DNA of 20,266 nt, from NCBI GenBank assembly GCA_018400055.1, contig JAGYNK010000029.1:1-20266 (forward strand), read 5' to 3'. The translations under genes were made by a program, and so were the position numbers. Position 1 is the stretch's first letter. The number at the start of each line of letters is the position of its first letter. Positions 14,570 to 20,266 of this stretch are shown one piece after another. The DNA comes from Candidatus Moraniibacteriota bacterium (GTDB lineage: Bacteria; Patescibacteriota; Minisyncoccia; Moranbacterales; UBA9337). Under the pieces are notes generated by a model. The model did not search any database. It saw nothing but the letters and a program-made list of their open reading frames with translations, and had not been told where the DNA came from.

Positions 14570-15889
14570 ATGGAAAAAAACCAACCTATTATTAAAATTC
14601 AAAATCTCAGGGTTATTTACAATCAGGGAAAATCCAACGAAGTACGTTCTTTGGAGGACGTGAGTTTAAATATATACCCCGAAGAATATATTATTATCTA
14701 CGGACCTTCCGGATGTGGAAAATCCACGCTGCTCTATTCCATTGCGGGGCTTCAGATGCCGACTTACGGAGAAGTCACTATAAATGAAAAAAAATTATCC
14801 CAGATGAACAGTAATGACAAAGTAATTCTCCATCAAGTCGGAACGGGGATGATTTTTCAATCTTTTTATCTCATTCCCTCGCTGAATGTTATTGATAATG
14901 TTTGTATCCCGAAAACTTTTTGTGGCATAAAAAGAAAAGAAAGGATAGAAGAAGGCATGAAACTACTTCAACGTTTTAGCATAAGCGAGCAGTTTAAAAA
15001 ATTTCCCAGTCAGCTCTCCGGCGGACAAAAGCAAAGAGTGGCGATTGCTCGCGCCTTGGCGAATAATCCCCAAGTGATTTTGGCGGACGAGCCGGTGGGA
15101 AATCTGGACAGTGAATCGGCAAGTAACGTGATGAGAATATTGAAGGATTTGAACGACATTGACAAAAAAACCATTATTTTAGTCACGCACAATCCGGAAT
15201 TTCTCCATTACGCCGATCGGGTAATTCACATCAAAGACGGCAGGATAATCAAAGAAGATGTTAATGTTGAAAAACGCCCCAAAGAAGTTATTAAAAAAGA
15301 GTTGTTTGTCGGCGGGGAAACAGAACCTCCGAAAGAGCTGGAAATTTTAATGAGAACCTTTAAAAATCTTTCCAGTCAGCAGAGAGGATCATTACTTATT
15401 CCTTTTAAAGCCAAGCAACTCCTTCACCATGTCTTATCTCAAATCACTGACGAGCAATTAAAATCGGCGGAAAACTTGCTGACCGAGTTTCTGTTTAATA
15501 ATTTTGGCATAGAAATTTTCAAAAAGAAACTGGACGCCGGTTTTGATAAAGGAGGAGCCAATTGGAATAAGCAAAGAGCTAAGAGATTTTCAAGGAGAGT
15601 GCAGGCCATATTTGAACAGGTTGCAATATTAAAAAAGGATCCTGAAATGGCGCCTTCTTATCTTGCGGATTATCTGATAAACACTTTCGGATTTAAGTTG
15701 GACGAAAGCCTTAGAATGCGCTTTGAATCTTTTTTGAGACTCAGAATTAATAATAAAACTGACAAAGCAAATTTCAAAAAAAGTTTGGATGCCCCGGTCT
15801 ATTTGAGAGGATTGGGACTTAATAAAAATACGGCTGAAAAAATAGCTATGGAAGTTGAAGTGATCATGCTTTTAAATTACTCGGTTTGA
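14570..15889 (+). CDS. ABC transporter ATP-binding protein (MacB/LolD type) with C-terminal extension
   Basis: 439 residues, about 200 more than a LolD/MacB-type ATPase. Residues 1-230 are a full nucleotide-binding domain: Walker A GPSGCGKST (45-53), the Q-loop in GMIFQSFYLIPSLNV, signature LSGGQ (149-153), Walker B VILADEP with D173-E174, GNLD D-loop, and the H-switch in VTHNPE. The tail (about 240-439) is charged and apparently helical, has no motif I know, and includes LNKNTAEKIAMEVEVI at the end. The permease gene follows 33 bp downstream, so the pair should form an exporter of the MacB superfamily. The tail may couple to a cytoplasmic partner. No strong Shine-Dalgarno. Confidence 0.9.
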   Translation: MEKNQPIIKIQNLRVIYNQGKSNEVRSLEDVSLNIYPEEYIIIYGPSGCGKSTLLYSIAGLQMPTYGEVTINEKKLSQMNSNDKVILHQVGTGMIFQSFYLIPSLNVIDNVCIPKTFCGIKRKERIEEGMKLLQRFSISEQFKKFPSQLSGGQKQRVAIARALANNPQVILADEPVGNLDSESASNVMRILKDLNDIDKKTIILVTHNPEFLHYADRVIHIKDGRIIKEDVNVEKRPKEVIKKELFVGGETEPPKELEILMRTFKNLSSQQRGSLLIPFKAKQLLHHVLSQITDEQLKSAENLLTEFLFNNFGIEIFKKKLDAGFDKGGANWNKQRAKRFSRRVQAIFEQVAILKKDPEMAPSYLADYLINTFGFKLDESLRMRFESFLRLRINNKTDKANFKKSLDAPVYLRGLGLNKNTAEKIAMEVEVIMLLNYSV

Positions 15890-15922
15890 TTTTAACCCAT
15901 AATCTATGTTTTAGCAGAATCT

Positions 15923-17158
15923 ATGAGATTAACGGACATATTTAAATTATCCATAAGAATGTTTAAAGCGAGAACCTCTCGGACATTGCTTACTATTTTG
16001 GGAATGAGCATCGGAATCGGAGCCATTTTATTCTTGGTTTCTTTCGGATACGGATTGCAAAAAACCTTACTGGAAAGAATTACTACCTCCGAATCGCTTT
16101 TAACCTTGGATGTTACGGAAAAGAAATCCGGAGACGCTTTTTTAGACAATGAAATGCTGGAAGAAATAAATCAGATGGAAGAAGTGGAAGAGGTAAGCCC
16201 TTCTTATCAAGTTATCTCTCGCGGCAGTTTGGGAGGCATTTATGTGGATATGTCTTCTATTGTGGCCAATCCCTCTTTTTTCAGATTGGGAGGCATCAGT
16301 GTGGAAAAAGGAGAACTCATAAACAACGATAACGAAAAGGGAGTGGTAATAACTTCCGCTTTGGCGGATATTTTCGGAAAAAAATACGAAGAATTGATCG
16401 GAGAAGAAATTTCTTTTGTTTTTCATATCCCTAAACAAGGGGAAACTAATAGCCAAGAAGAAAAAAGCTCAAGTCAAGAAAATAAGGCCGAGGACGATTA
16501 TGAAAAAATATCTCCAGATACCAAATATAAAATAATCGGAGTGATAAAAAAAGATTCCAGCCTCGCTTATATCAATTCTAACTCTTTGAAAAATTTGAAG
16601 ATAGACAGATACGCTCAATTTAAAGTTAAATCCGTTTCCAATGATAAGATGGAAATCGTCAGGGACAAATTATTAAACAAAGGTTTGCAAGTTTCTTCTC
16701 TCTCGGAAACAGTGGATCAGGCCAATAAAGTTTTCAGAGTGGTTCAAATTGTTTTGATGATTTTCGGCGTGATCGCCTTGGTGGTCAGCGCCATCGGTAT
16801 GTTTAACACTATGACTATCGCTCTTTTGGAACGTACGGAAGAGATAGGTATTATGAAATCAATCGGAGCTTCTAATTTGGCCATATCCTTGATGTTTGTT
16901 ATGGAAGCCTCTATAATGGGAATTTTGGGAGGCATCGCCGGAGTTTTTATAGGTTTTTTAGGTGGAGAGATATTTAATTTGGGTGTTAATGCAATCGCTT
17001 GCCGTTTCGGCGGAGAATCCGTTGATTTATTTTATATTCCTTATTGGTTTATTGCGACCATAATTATCTTTGCCGGCGTGGTTGGATTTCTCACAGGCGT
17101 AGTTCCGGCCAGGCGCGCCAGCCAGCTAGATCCTTTGGATGCGTTAAGATATAAATAG
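15923..17158 (+). CDS. MacB/FtsX-family ABC transporter permease
   Basis: 411 residues. Topology is the MacB type: first membrane helix at about 21-44 (TLLTILGMSIGIGAILFLVS), a large extracytoplasmic domain of about 220 residues (MacB-like core), then three helices at about 272-300, 324-350 and 372-395. The ERTEEIGIMKSIGAS loop after helix 2, the coupling region to the ATPase, is intact, and the C-terminus has PARRASQLDPLDALRYK, a family signature. A Glu/Ser/Lys-rich spacer (about 172-190) extends the outer domain. It pairs with the ATPase gene just upstream. MacB-type exporters act mechanically to push lipoproteins, peptides or drugs out; the substrate here is unknown. Confidence 0.93.
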   Translation: MRLTDIFKLSIRMFKARTSRTLLTILGMSIGIGAILFLVSFGYGLQKTLLERITTSESLLTLDVTEKKSGDAFLDNEMLEEINQMEEVEEVSPSYQVISRGSLGGIYVDMSSIVANPSFFRLGGISVEKGELINNDNEKGVVITSALADIFGKKYEELIGEEISFVFHIPKQGETNSQEEKSSSQENKAEDDYEKISPDTKYKIIGVIKKDSSLAYINSNSLKNLKIDRYAQFKVKSVSNDKMEIVRDKLLNKGLQVSSLSETVDQANKVFRVVQIVLMIFGVIALVVSAIGMFNTMTIALLERTEEIGIMKSIGASNLAISLMFVMEASIMGILGGIAGVFIGFLGGEIFNLGVNAIACRFGGESVDLFYIPYWFIATIIIFAGVVGFLTGVVPARRASQLDPLDALRYK

Positions 17159-17305
17159 TAAAAAATCAAAATGTAAAAATGAAAATGCAAAGATATAATC
17201 TTATCTCTTATTACTATTGATTATGACAAAAGGTGAAAATGATTTTATGACAAGCGTAGATAAATTCGCTATTTTCAACCAAAAATCCAGCTTTTTTCCT
17301 TTACT

Positions 17306-17326
17306 AAAGCCAAAGTAGGCTTTTTT
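17306..17326 (+). terminator. Weak terminator-like hairpin after the ABC exporter operon
   Basis: aaagcc (17306-17311) pairs with ggcttt (17318-17323), loop aaagta, followed by TTT. It lies 148 bp after the permease stop and just before the DGR promoter. The stem is short, so the call is tentative. Confidence 0.4.
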
Positions 17327-17329
17327 CAT

Positions 17330-17359
17330 TTGACAAAAAGCTGAAAATATGAATATAAT
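17330..17359 (+). promoter_or_regulatory. Consensus promoter of the DGR target gene
   Basis: TTGACA (17330-17335), 18 bp, TATAAT (17354-17359): both boxes match the consensus perfectly. A 6-bp hairpin (atacgc 17366-17371, gcgtat 17377-17382) falls at the predicted RNA 5' end. The -35 is part of an imperfect direct repeat of tgacaaaaggtgaaaat at 17224-17240. Confidence 0.8.
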
Positions 17360-17438
17360 ATTAGGATACGCATAGGGCGTATTAAAGTTCTTAATAACGG
17401 TTTCTTGGAATAGAGGCTATAGAAAAAAGGAGTTTGTC

Positions 17439-18089
17439 ATGGCTAAAAAAGTCACGGGCGAGTTGTATGAAAGTTTAACAGGGCAATTATTTGAAATCGG
17501 ACGCCAGCTTCGGCAGAAGAACGGCTATCCATTCAATCCGGAGATTTTACATCGACATCTTCAAAAAGCGATTGAAGGCAGATTTGATGCAGACGCAGAG
17601 ACAGCTAGCTGGAAGAAAAACGAATTTCTCCATCTCATTTCCTGTGGCGAAAACCTTATCATTGACAATTGCGACGGCAGTGAGATTCTCGCCGATGCCA
17701 GCGATGTATTTACCTGGATTGATTCCGATCTTCGGAATTGGGACGCGGATGAAAAAGGTCAAGCAACAGAAAACATTCCCGTCCAAGTTTATGAATTGGA
17801 AAAGGATGGAAAGTATCCCCAGATTTACAGTGCACATTCGTCTGATCTTGACATGCTGTGTTTAACCCAGCACCAGATCAAAAAGTTCGTGCAGAAATAT
17901 CAGAACTGGCTGCAAACCGATGGATATGCGACATTTTTCTTGTTCAAATCTAATAGTTATTATTTCGTTGCTTTTGTGTACTTCCGTTCTCACGGCAGGC
18001 TTGGTGTGGGTGTGTACCGGCCTGGGTACGGCCATACCTGGGATGCCGGGAATCGGCATCGTTTTGTGCTTCCGCAACTGGACATTTGA
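17439..18089 (+). CDS. DGR target (variable) protein
   Basis: 216 residues. The ATG follows AAGGAG by six bases. The N-terminus (MAKKVTGELYESLTGQLFEI) has no signal peptide or membrane helix, so it looks cytoplasmic unless exported by another route. The last 41 residues (176-216) are the variable part: the VR codes FVAFVYFRSHG and ends NRHRFVLPQLDI, with W201 and the aromatic/Arg framework kept while surface positions differ. This is what a C-type-lectin-like diversified binding face looks like, though the fold is inference from DGR targets in general. TR asparagine codons (AAY) are replaced in the VR by F179, Y181, R183, H185, G189, G191, Y193, Y197, H199 and D202. The ligand is unknown. It has its own promoter and a terminator 25 bp past the stop. 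Confidence 0.9.
   Translation: MAKKVTGELYESLTGQLFEIGRQLRQKNGYPFNPEILHRHLQKAIEGRFDADAETASWKKNEFLHLISCGENLIIDNCDGSEILADASDVFTWIDSDLRNWDADEKGQATENIPVQVYELEKDGKYPQIYSAHSSDLDMLCLTQHQIKKFVQKYQNWLQTDGYATFFLFKSNSYYFVAFVYFRSHGRLGVGVYRPGYGHTWDAGNRHRFVLPQLDI
17964..18079 (+). repeat. DGR variable repeat (VR)
   Basis: 116 bp that align without gaps to the TR at 18400-18515. There are 21 mismatches: 19 at TR adenines (to G, T or C), plus two T-to-C changes at 18022 (in codon P195) and 18073 (in codon P212). Upstream of ttcgttgct the two copies no longer align. The invariant 3' end around cgttttgtg ... caact would be the initiation-of-homing region. Confidence 0.95.
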
Positions 18090-18114
18090 TACCTTGTTTT
18101 TCTATGGAACTTTT

Positions 18115-18163
18115 TCCCTTGAACTCTTTGACGCTTTGCGTTTTGAGTTCAAGGGATTTTTTT
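18115..18163 (+). terminator. Terminator hairpin downstream of the VR
   Basis: Perfect 12-bp arms tcccttgaactc (18115-18126) and gagttcaaggga (18145-18156), then seven T. The 18-nt loop has its own small stem, acgc-ttt-gcgt. It ends the target mRNA. DGRs of the Bordetella phage type need a hairpin just past the VR for efficient homing, so a second role is possible. Confidence 0.85.
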
Positions 18164-18399
18164 ATATAATAAAATAGCAATCCTGGAAAAATTTGTGGCT
18201 AAGGCTTCGGATCAAGATTGTTGAAAAAATATATTTTGGAGTTTTGTCGGATACGTCTTGCAAAAGCATGAAGATATTTTTTTAAAAAAAACAAATATAG
18301 ACAGTTGGTGTGGCAAATTGGCGAACTTTTAGGGTTCCGAATAAAATTCAATCCGGAGAGCATTCGAAGGATGGTGTTATTGATGATTTGCTACATATT
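18164..18399 (+). pseudogene. Decayed copy of the target gene 5' region, leading into the TR
   Basis: No intact gene is seen here. At 18301-18350 the DNA resembles the target gene at about 17478-17535: the reading QLVWQIGELL ... FNPESIRR aligns with QLFEIGRQLR ... FNPEILHR, and 14 bases (attcaatccggaga) are identical. Further upstream, gtggctaag at 18194 resembles the target start atggctaaa. The frame is broken by stops and differs from the TR frame. The simplest reading is that the TR arose by duplication of the target gene, with loss of the middle. This is by-eye and weaker than the VR/TR match. Confidence 0.45.
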
Positions 18400-18515
18400 T
18401 TCGTTGCTAATGTGAACTTCAATTCTAACGGCAGGCTTAATGTGAATGTGAACCGGCTTGAGAACGACAATACCTGGAATGCCGAGAATCGACATCGTTT
18501 TGTGATTCTGCAACT
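18400..18515 (+). repeat. DGR template repeat (TR)
   Basis: 116 bp. In the frame matching the target it is rich in AAY codons (ten Asn codons are replaced in the VR), the usual design that lets adenine mutagenesis reach many amino acids while avoiding stops. There are 32 adenines in the 108-bp codon-aligned part, of which 19 differ in the VR. It lies in an open frame that starts with GTG at 18310 and runs to 18540, but this has no start signals and is best seen as non-coding template. A terminator follows on the same strand. Confidence 0.95.
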
Positions 18516-18525
18516 TTCTGTTTTT

Positions 18526-18552
18526 CTCTCATCCGTTTGATGAGAGTTTTTT
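18526..18552 (+). terminator. Terminator of the TR RNA
   Basis: ctctcatc (18526-18533) pairs perfectly with gatgagag (18539-18546), loop cgttt, followed by six T. It is a good terminator on the plus strand only, just past the TR, and overlaps the 3' end of the minus-strand avd. It implies a short TR transcript of its own and blocks simple read-through to the RT. Confidence 0.85.
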
Positions 18553-18912
18553 GTCTAATCCTTTTTTCCATCCTCCAAGCATTCTGCCGATTTCTTCCAA
18601 TCTTTGAGAAAGTTTGATATATTTTTTATTGGGAATTAATTTATTTTCCCATGCGATTTGCGTGAAAAATTTCAGAACATCCATTCTGGAAATGGCTTTG
18701 CTTAAAAACACAATTTTGTGTTCAGGCGGAAGATATGAAGCGGTAAAAGAAAGTTCTAAAACTTCAAGAAAAATATTATCAATTCTTCTGCCGAGTCCAT
18801 AGCGTTCGGTTTTGGGAAAATTACGATGTAAAATTAACCAATAAGAGTAAGATTCTTTTACTTTATGAACAACAACAGGAAATCTGCTGGGGGGGGGCTT
18901 TAAAAGTTTCAA
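18529..18912 (-). CDS. avd: DGR accessory protein Avd (four-helix bundle)
   Basis: 127 residues, the family size. The pattern SRFPVVVHKVKESYSYWLIL, then HRNFPKTERYGLGRRID, LPPEHKIVFLSKAISRMDVLKFF and a final helix with KKYIKLSQRLEEIGRMLGGW is that of Avd, a small basic protein. The pentamer binds the reverse transcriptase and TR RNA and is needed for cDNA synthesis and retrohoming. The fourth-helix LGGWKK end is typical. It is on the strand opposite to the target, TR and RT, and starts 7 bp from the RT start. Codons 6-8 are CCC CCC CCC, part of a nine-base homopolymer that could slip. Confidence 0.9.
   Translation of the reverse strand: MKLLKPPPSRFPVVVHKVKESYSYWLILHRNFPKTERYGLGRRIDNIFLEVLELSFTASYLPPEHKIVFLSKAISRMDVLKFFTQIAWENKLIPNKKYIKLSQRLEEIGRMLGGWKKGLDKKLSSNG
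18889..18897. repeat. G9 homopolymer at the avd/RT junction
   Basis: Nine G on the plus strand in an otherwise AT-rich region. It encodes P6-P7-P8 of Avd on the minus strand. A change of one base would break avd and, with eight G, would join an ATG at 18865 in frame to the RT. Confidence 0.9.
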
Positions 18913-18919
18913 AATTCAA

Positions 18920-19939
18920 TTGGCTCATAGCTTTGAAAAAATTATTAGCGTTGAAAATTTATTGGAGGCGTGGAAAGAATTTGAAATTGGCAAGAAAAAC
19001 AAAAAAGATGTTCAGAAATTTTCATTAAATTTAATAGATAATATCTTTTCTCTCTACAACGACCTCTCTAATCATACCTACAAACATGGCGGTTATCAAG
19101 CTTTTAAAATTAACGACCCGAAAACAAGAGATATTCACAAAGCTGTTGTCAGAGACAGATTATTGCATCATGCAATTTACCGGATACTTTATCCGTTTTT
19201 TGACAGAGTTTTTATTTCTGGTTCATATTCCTGCCAAATTGGCAAAGGAACACATAAGGCAATTAATAAATTCCAAAAGTATTTTTACAAAGCTAGCCAA
19301 AATAATACCATGACATGCTATGTGCTTAAATGCGATATCAAAAAATTCTTTGCTAATATCAATCATAAAATTTTACTTAATATCTTGAATCAATATATTC
19401 CAGATAAAAATATTATTAATCTTTTAAAGAATGTCATTAAAAGTTTTTCATCCGCAAAGAATAAAAAGGTCGGACTGCCACTGGGAAACTTAACCTCTCA
19501 ATTATTTGTGAATATTTATATGAATAAATTTGATCAGTTTGTAAAACATAAGCTGAAAGCAAAGTATTATATCCGCTACGCCGATGACTTTATTTTTTTA
19601 TCTAAAGATAAGAAATGGTTGAAAAATTTAATTCCTAGAATCAGTGAGTTTTTAGAGAAAGAGTTGAAGCTTGAATTACATCCCGGAAAAATTTCTATCC
19701 AAACTTTTTCTTCCGGAATTGATTTCCTGGGATATGTTGTTTTTCCGCATCATAGAATTCTGCGGACGAAAACAAAAAGAAGAATATTGAGAAAAATTGC
19801 AAAAAATTATTCAGATTTACAAAAGGATATTATCTGCAAAGAAACTTTCAATCAAAGTCTGCAATCGTATTTAGGAATTTTAAAACATTGCGAAGGGTAT
19901 AAAATTAAAAAGAAAATCAAAATATTTATTAGTGAATAA
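18920..19939 (+). CDS. DGR reverse transcriptase
   Basis: 339 residues from a TTG start at 18920; there is no ATG in this frame after the stop at 18866, and the length fits DGR RTs. Motifs: N-terminal FEKIISVENLLEAW, HKAVVRDRLLHHAIY and ISGSYSCQIGKGTHKA; the first catalytic Asp in KCDIKKFF (D139); GLPLGNLTSQ (185-194), which has the LGxxxSQ form of DGR RTs where many other RTs have QGxxxSP; the active-site YADD (220-223); and the primer-grip region with IDFLGYVVFPHHRILR. It makes adenine-mutated cDNA from TR RNA. There is no Shine-Dalgarno before the TTG. Promoter signals must lie inside the opposite avd gene, as a terminator closes the TR transcript upstream. Confidence 0.95.
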   Translation: MAHSFEKIISVENLLEAWKEFEIGKKNKKDVQKFSLNLIDNIFSLYNDLSNHTYKHGGYQAFKINDPKTRDIHKAVVRDRLLHHAIYRILYPFFDRVFISGSYSCQIGKGTHKAINKFQKYFYKASQNNTMTCYVLKCDIKKFFANINHKILLNILNQYIPDKNIINLLKNVIKSFSSAKNKKVGLPLGNLTSQLFVNIYMNKFDQFVKHKLKAKYYIRYADDFIFLSKDKKWLKNLIPRISEFLEKELKLELHPGKISIQTFSSGIDFLGYVVFPHHRILRTKTKRRILRKIAKNYSDLQKDIICKETFNQSLQSYLGILKHCEGYKIKKKIKIFISE

Positions 19940-19988
19940 TTTTTTTAAGACATTTTACGATAATAGTATGATGTGATAAAGTGTTATT

Positions 19989-20266
19989 ATGAAACTTCTG
20001 AAAGGAAAAAAAATTGCGGATGAAATTTTGAAAAACATTAAGCGCGAAATAGAAAAAGAAAAGCTAGGCGTTGGTCTGGCAGTTATTTTAATTGGAGAAA
20101 ATAAAGCGTCAAAAATTTATACGCGCTTAAAAAAAGAAGCGGCGGAGAAAGTGGGAATAAATTTTTATTTATTTAAATTTAAAAAAGACGAAGAAGATTT
20201 AGAAAATAAAATTATTAAGAAAATTATAGAATTAAATACCGATGAAAAAATAAGCGGGATCATCGT
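19989..20266 (+). CDS. folD: FolD, methylenetetrahydrofolate dehydrogenase/cyclohydrolase (partial)
   Basis: The frame is open from the ATG to the end of the window, giving 92 residues of the N-terminal part. It reads MKLLKGKKIADEIL, then LGVGLAVILIGENKASKIYT and KKEAAEKVGI. The ASxxYxxxK pattern carries the catalytic Tyr and Lys of FolD, which interconverts methylene- and formyl-tetrahydrofolate with NADP for one-carbon supply. The C-terminal NADP-binding part is beyond the window. No strong Shine-Dalgarno precedes the start. It marks the return from the DGR to housekeeping genes. Confidence 0.9.
   Translation, partial: MKLLKGKKIADEILKNIKREIEKEKLGVGLAVILIGENKASKIYTRLKKEAAEKVGINFYLFKFKKDEEDLENKIIKKIIELNTDEKISGII

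Larger units (their letters stand above)
17330..19939 (+). mobile_element. Diversity-generating retroelement (DGR) cassette
   Basis: All four known parts are present: a target gene with a 3' variable repeat, a template repeat, an accessory avd gene and a reverse transcriptase. The VR and TR differ almost only at TR adenines. The known mechanism is that TR RNA is reverse-transcribed with adenine errors and the cDNA replaces the VR. Order and strands: target (+), TR (+), avd (-), RT (+). DGRs are known to be frequent in CPR genomes. Confidence 0.95.

Noticed and set aside
14433..14663. 76-codon open frame bridging uppP and the ABC ATPase
   Set aside because: It overlaps two certain genes and contains the promoter and palindrome of the exporter.
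16142..16456. 104-codon open frame antisense to the ABC permease
   Set aside because: Shadow of the permease gene; His/Phe-rich translation with no family features.
17491..17865. 124-codon plus-strand open frame inside the DGR target gene
   Set aside because: Out-of-frame shadow; the target frame has the promoter, Shine-Dalgarno and VR.
18310..18540. 76-codon open frame over the template repeat as a gene
   Set aside because: GTG start without a ribosome site; the frame is open because the TR mirrors the coding VR. It is template, not a protein gene.
18614..18802. 62-codon plus-strand open frame inside avd
   Set aside because: Shadow on the strand opposite avd, which matches its family over the full length.
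17330..19939. Group II intron or retron instead of a DGR
   Set aside because: No domain V-like RNA or msr/msd is seen, the RT lacks maturase and endonuclease domains, and the adenine-biased VR/TR pair with Avd is decisive for a DGR.
1..20266. CRISPR array, tRNA or rRNA genes
   Set aside because: No regularly spaced repeats, cloverleaf-like sequences or rRNA signatures were noticed; tRNA was judged by eye only, so a dedicated scan could still differ.

Overview
The window is an AT-rich stretch of bacterial chromosome with tight gene packing. The likely source is a member of the Candidate Phyla Radiation (Patescibacteria, Parcubacteria-like). This is inferred from gene content, in-frame insertions in housekeeping genes, a compact four-gene diversity-generating retroelement (DGR), and target-protein and Avd sequences that resemble those of CPR genomes. 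TGA is used as a stop and no gene needs recoding, so the genetic code looks standard. That argues against the code-25 lineages (Gracilibacteria, Absconditabacteria).

Layout. (1) 1-5035: F1 part of the ATP synthase operon: end of atpH, then atpA, atpG, atpD, atpC. A small zinc-ribbon gene on the opposite strand sits between atpH and atpA, and a hairpin-forming inverted repeat lies in each of the three gaps atpA/atpG, atpG/atpD and atpD/atpC. (2) 5067-6944: a membrane-anchored DUF4349 protein and a two-gene unit of unknown small proteins, each unit with its own promoter and terminator. (3) 6988-8209, minus strand: a lipoprotein of the SGNH hydrolase type and a membrane-anchored Ig/CNA-B-like protein. 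(4) 8383-12003: a leucyl-tRNA synthetase of 1206 residues. Its length beyond the usual ~800 is explained by three in-frame insertions in the editing (CP1) domain: a GxxExxY/PD-(D/E)XK-like domain, a REP-like palindromic repeat, and an alpha/beta hydrolase with an apparently intact triad. (5) 12029-14490: envelope genes: a Tat-signal lytic transglycosylase with LysM, a small membrane protein on the minus strand, and UppP. (6) 14570-17158: an ABC exporter pair, an ATPase with an unassigned ~200-residue C-terminal extension and a MacB/FtsX-type permease. (7) 17330-19939: a complete DGR. (8) 19989-20266: start of folD.

The DGR is the clearest accessory system. The target gene (17439-18089) ends in a 116-bp variable repeat (VR, 17964-18079) that matches a template repeat (TR, 18400-18515). 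Of 21 mismatches, 19 fall at adenines of the TR, which is the hallmark of adenine-specific mutagenic retrohoming. A DGR-type reverse transcriptase (YADD, LGNLTSQ) and an Avd accessory protein complete it. Its unusual points are an avd gene inverted and head-to-head with the RT, a G9 tract at their junction that could switch reading frames on both strands, and a TR that seems to lie in the decayed remains of a second target-gene copy.

Functionally the window combines energy metabolism, translation, cell-wall turnover and lipid carrier recycling, envelope export, and targeted protein diversification. All assignments come from reading motifs in the sequence; no database search was run.
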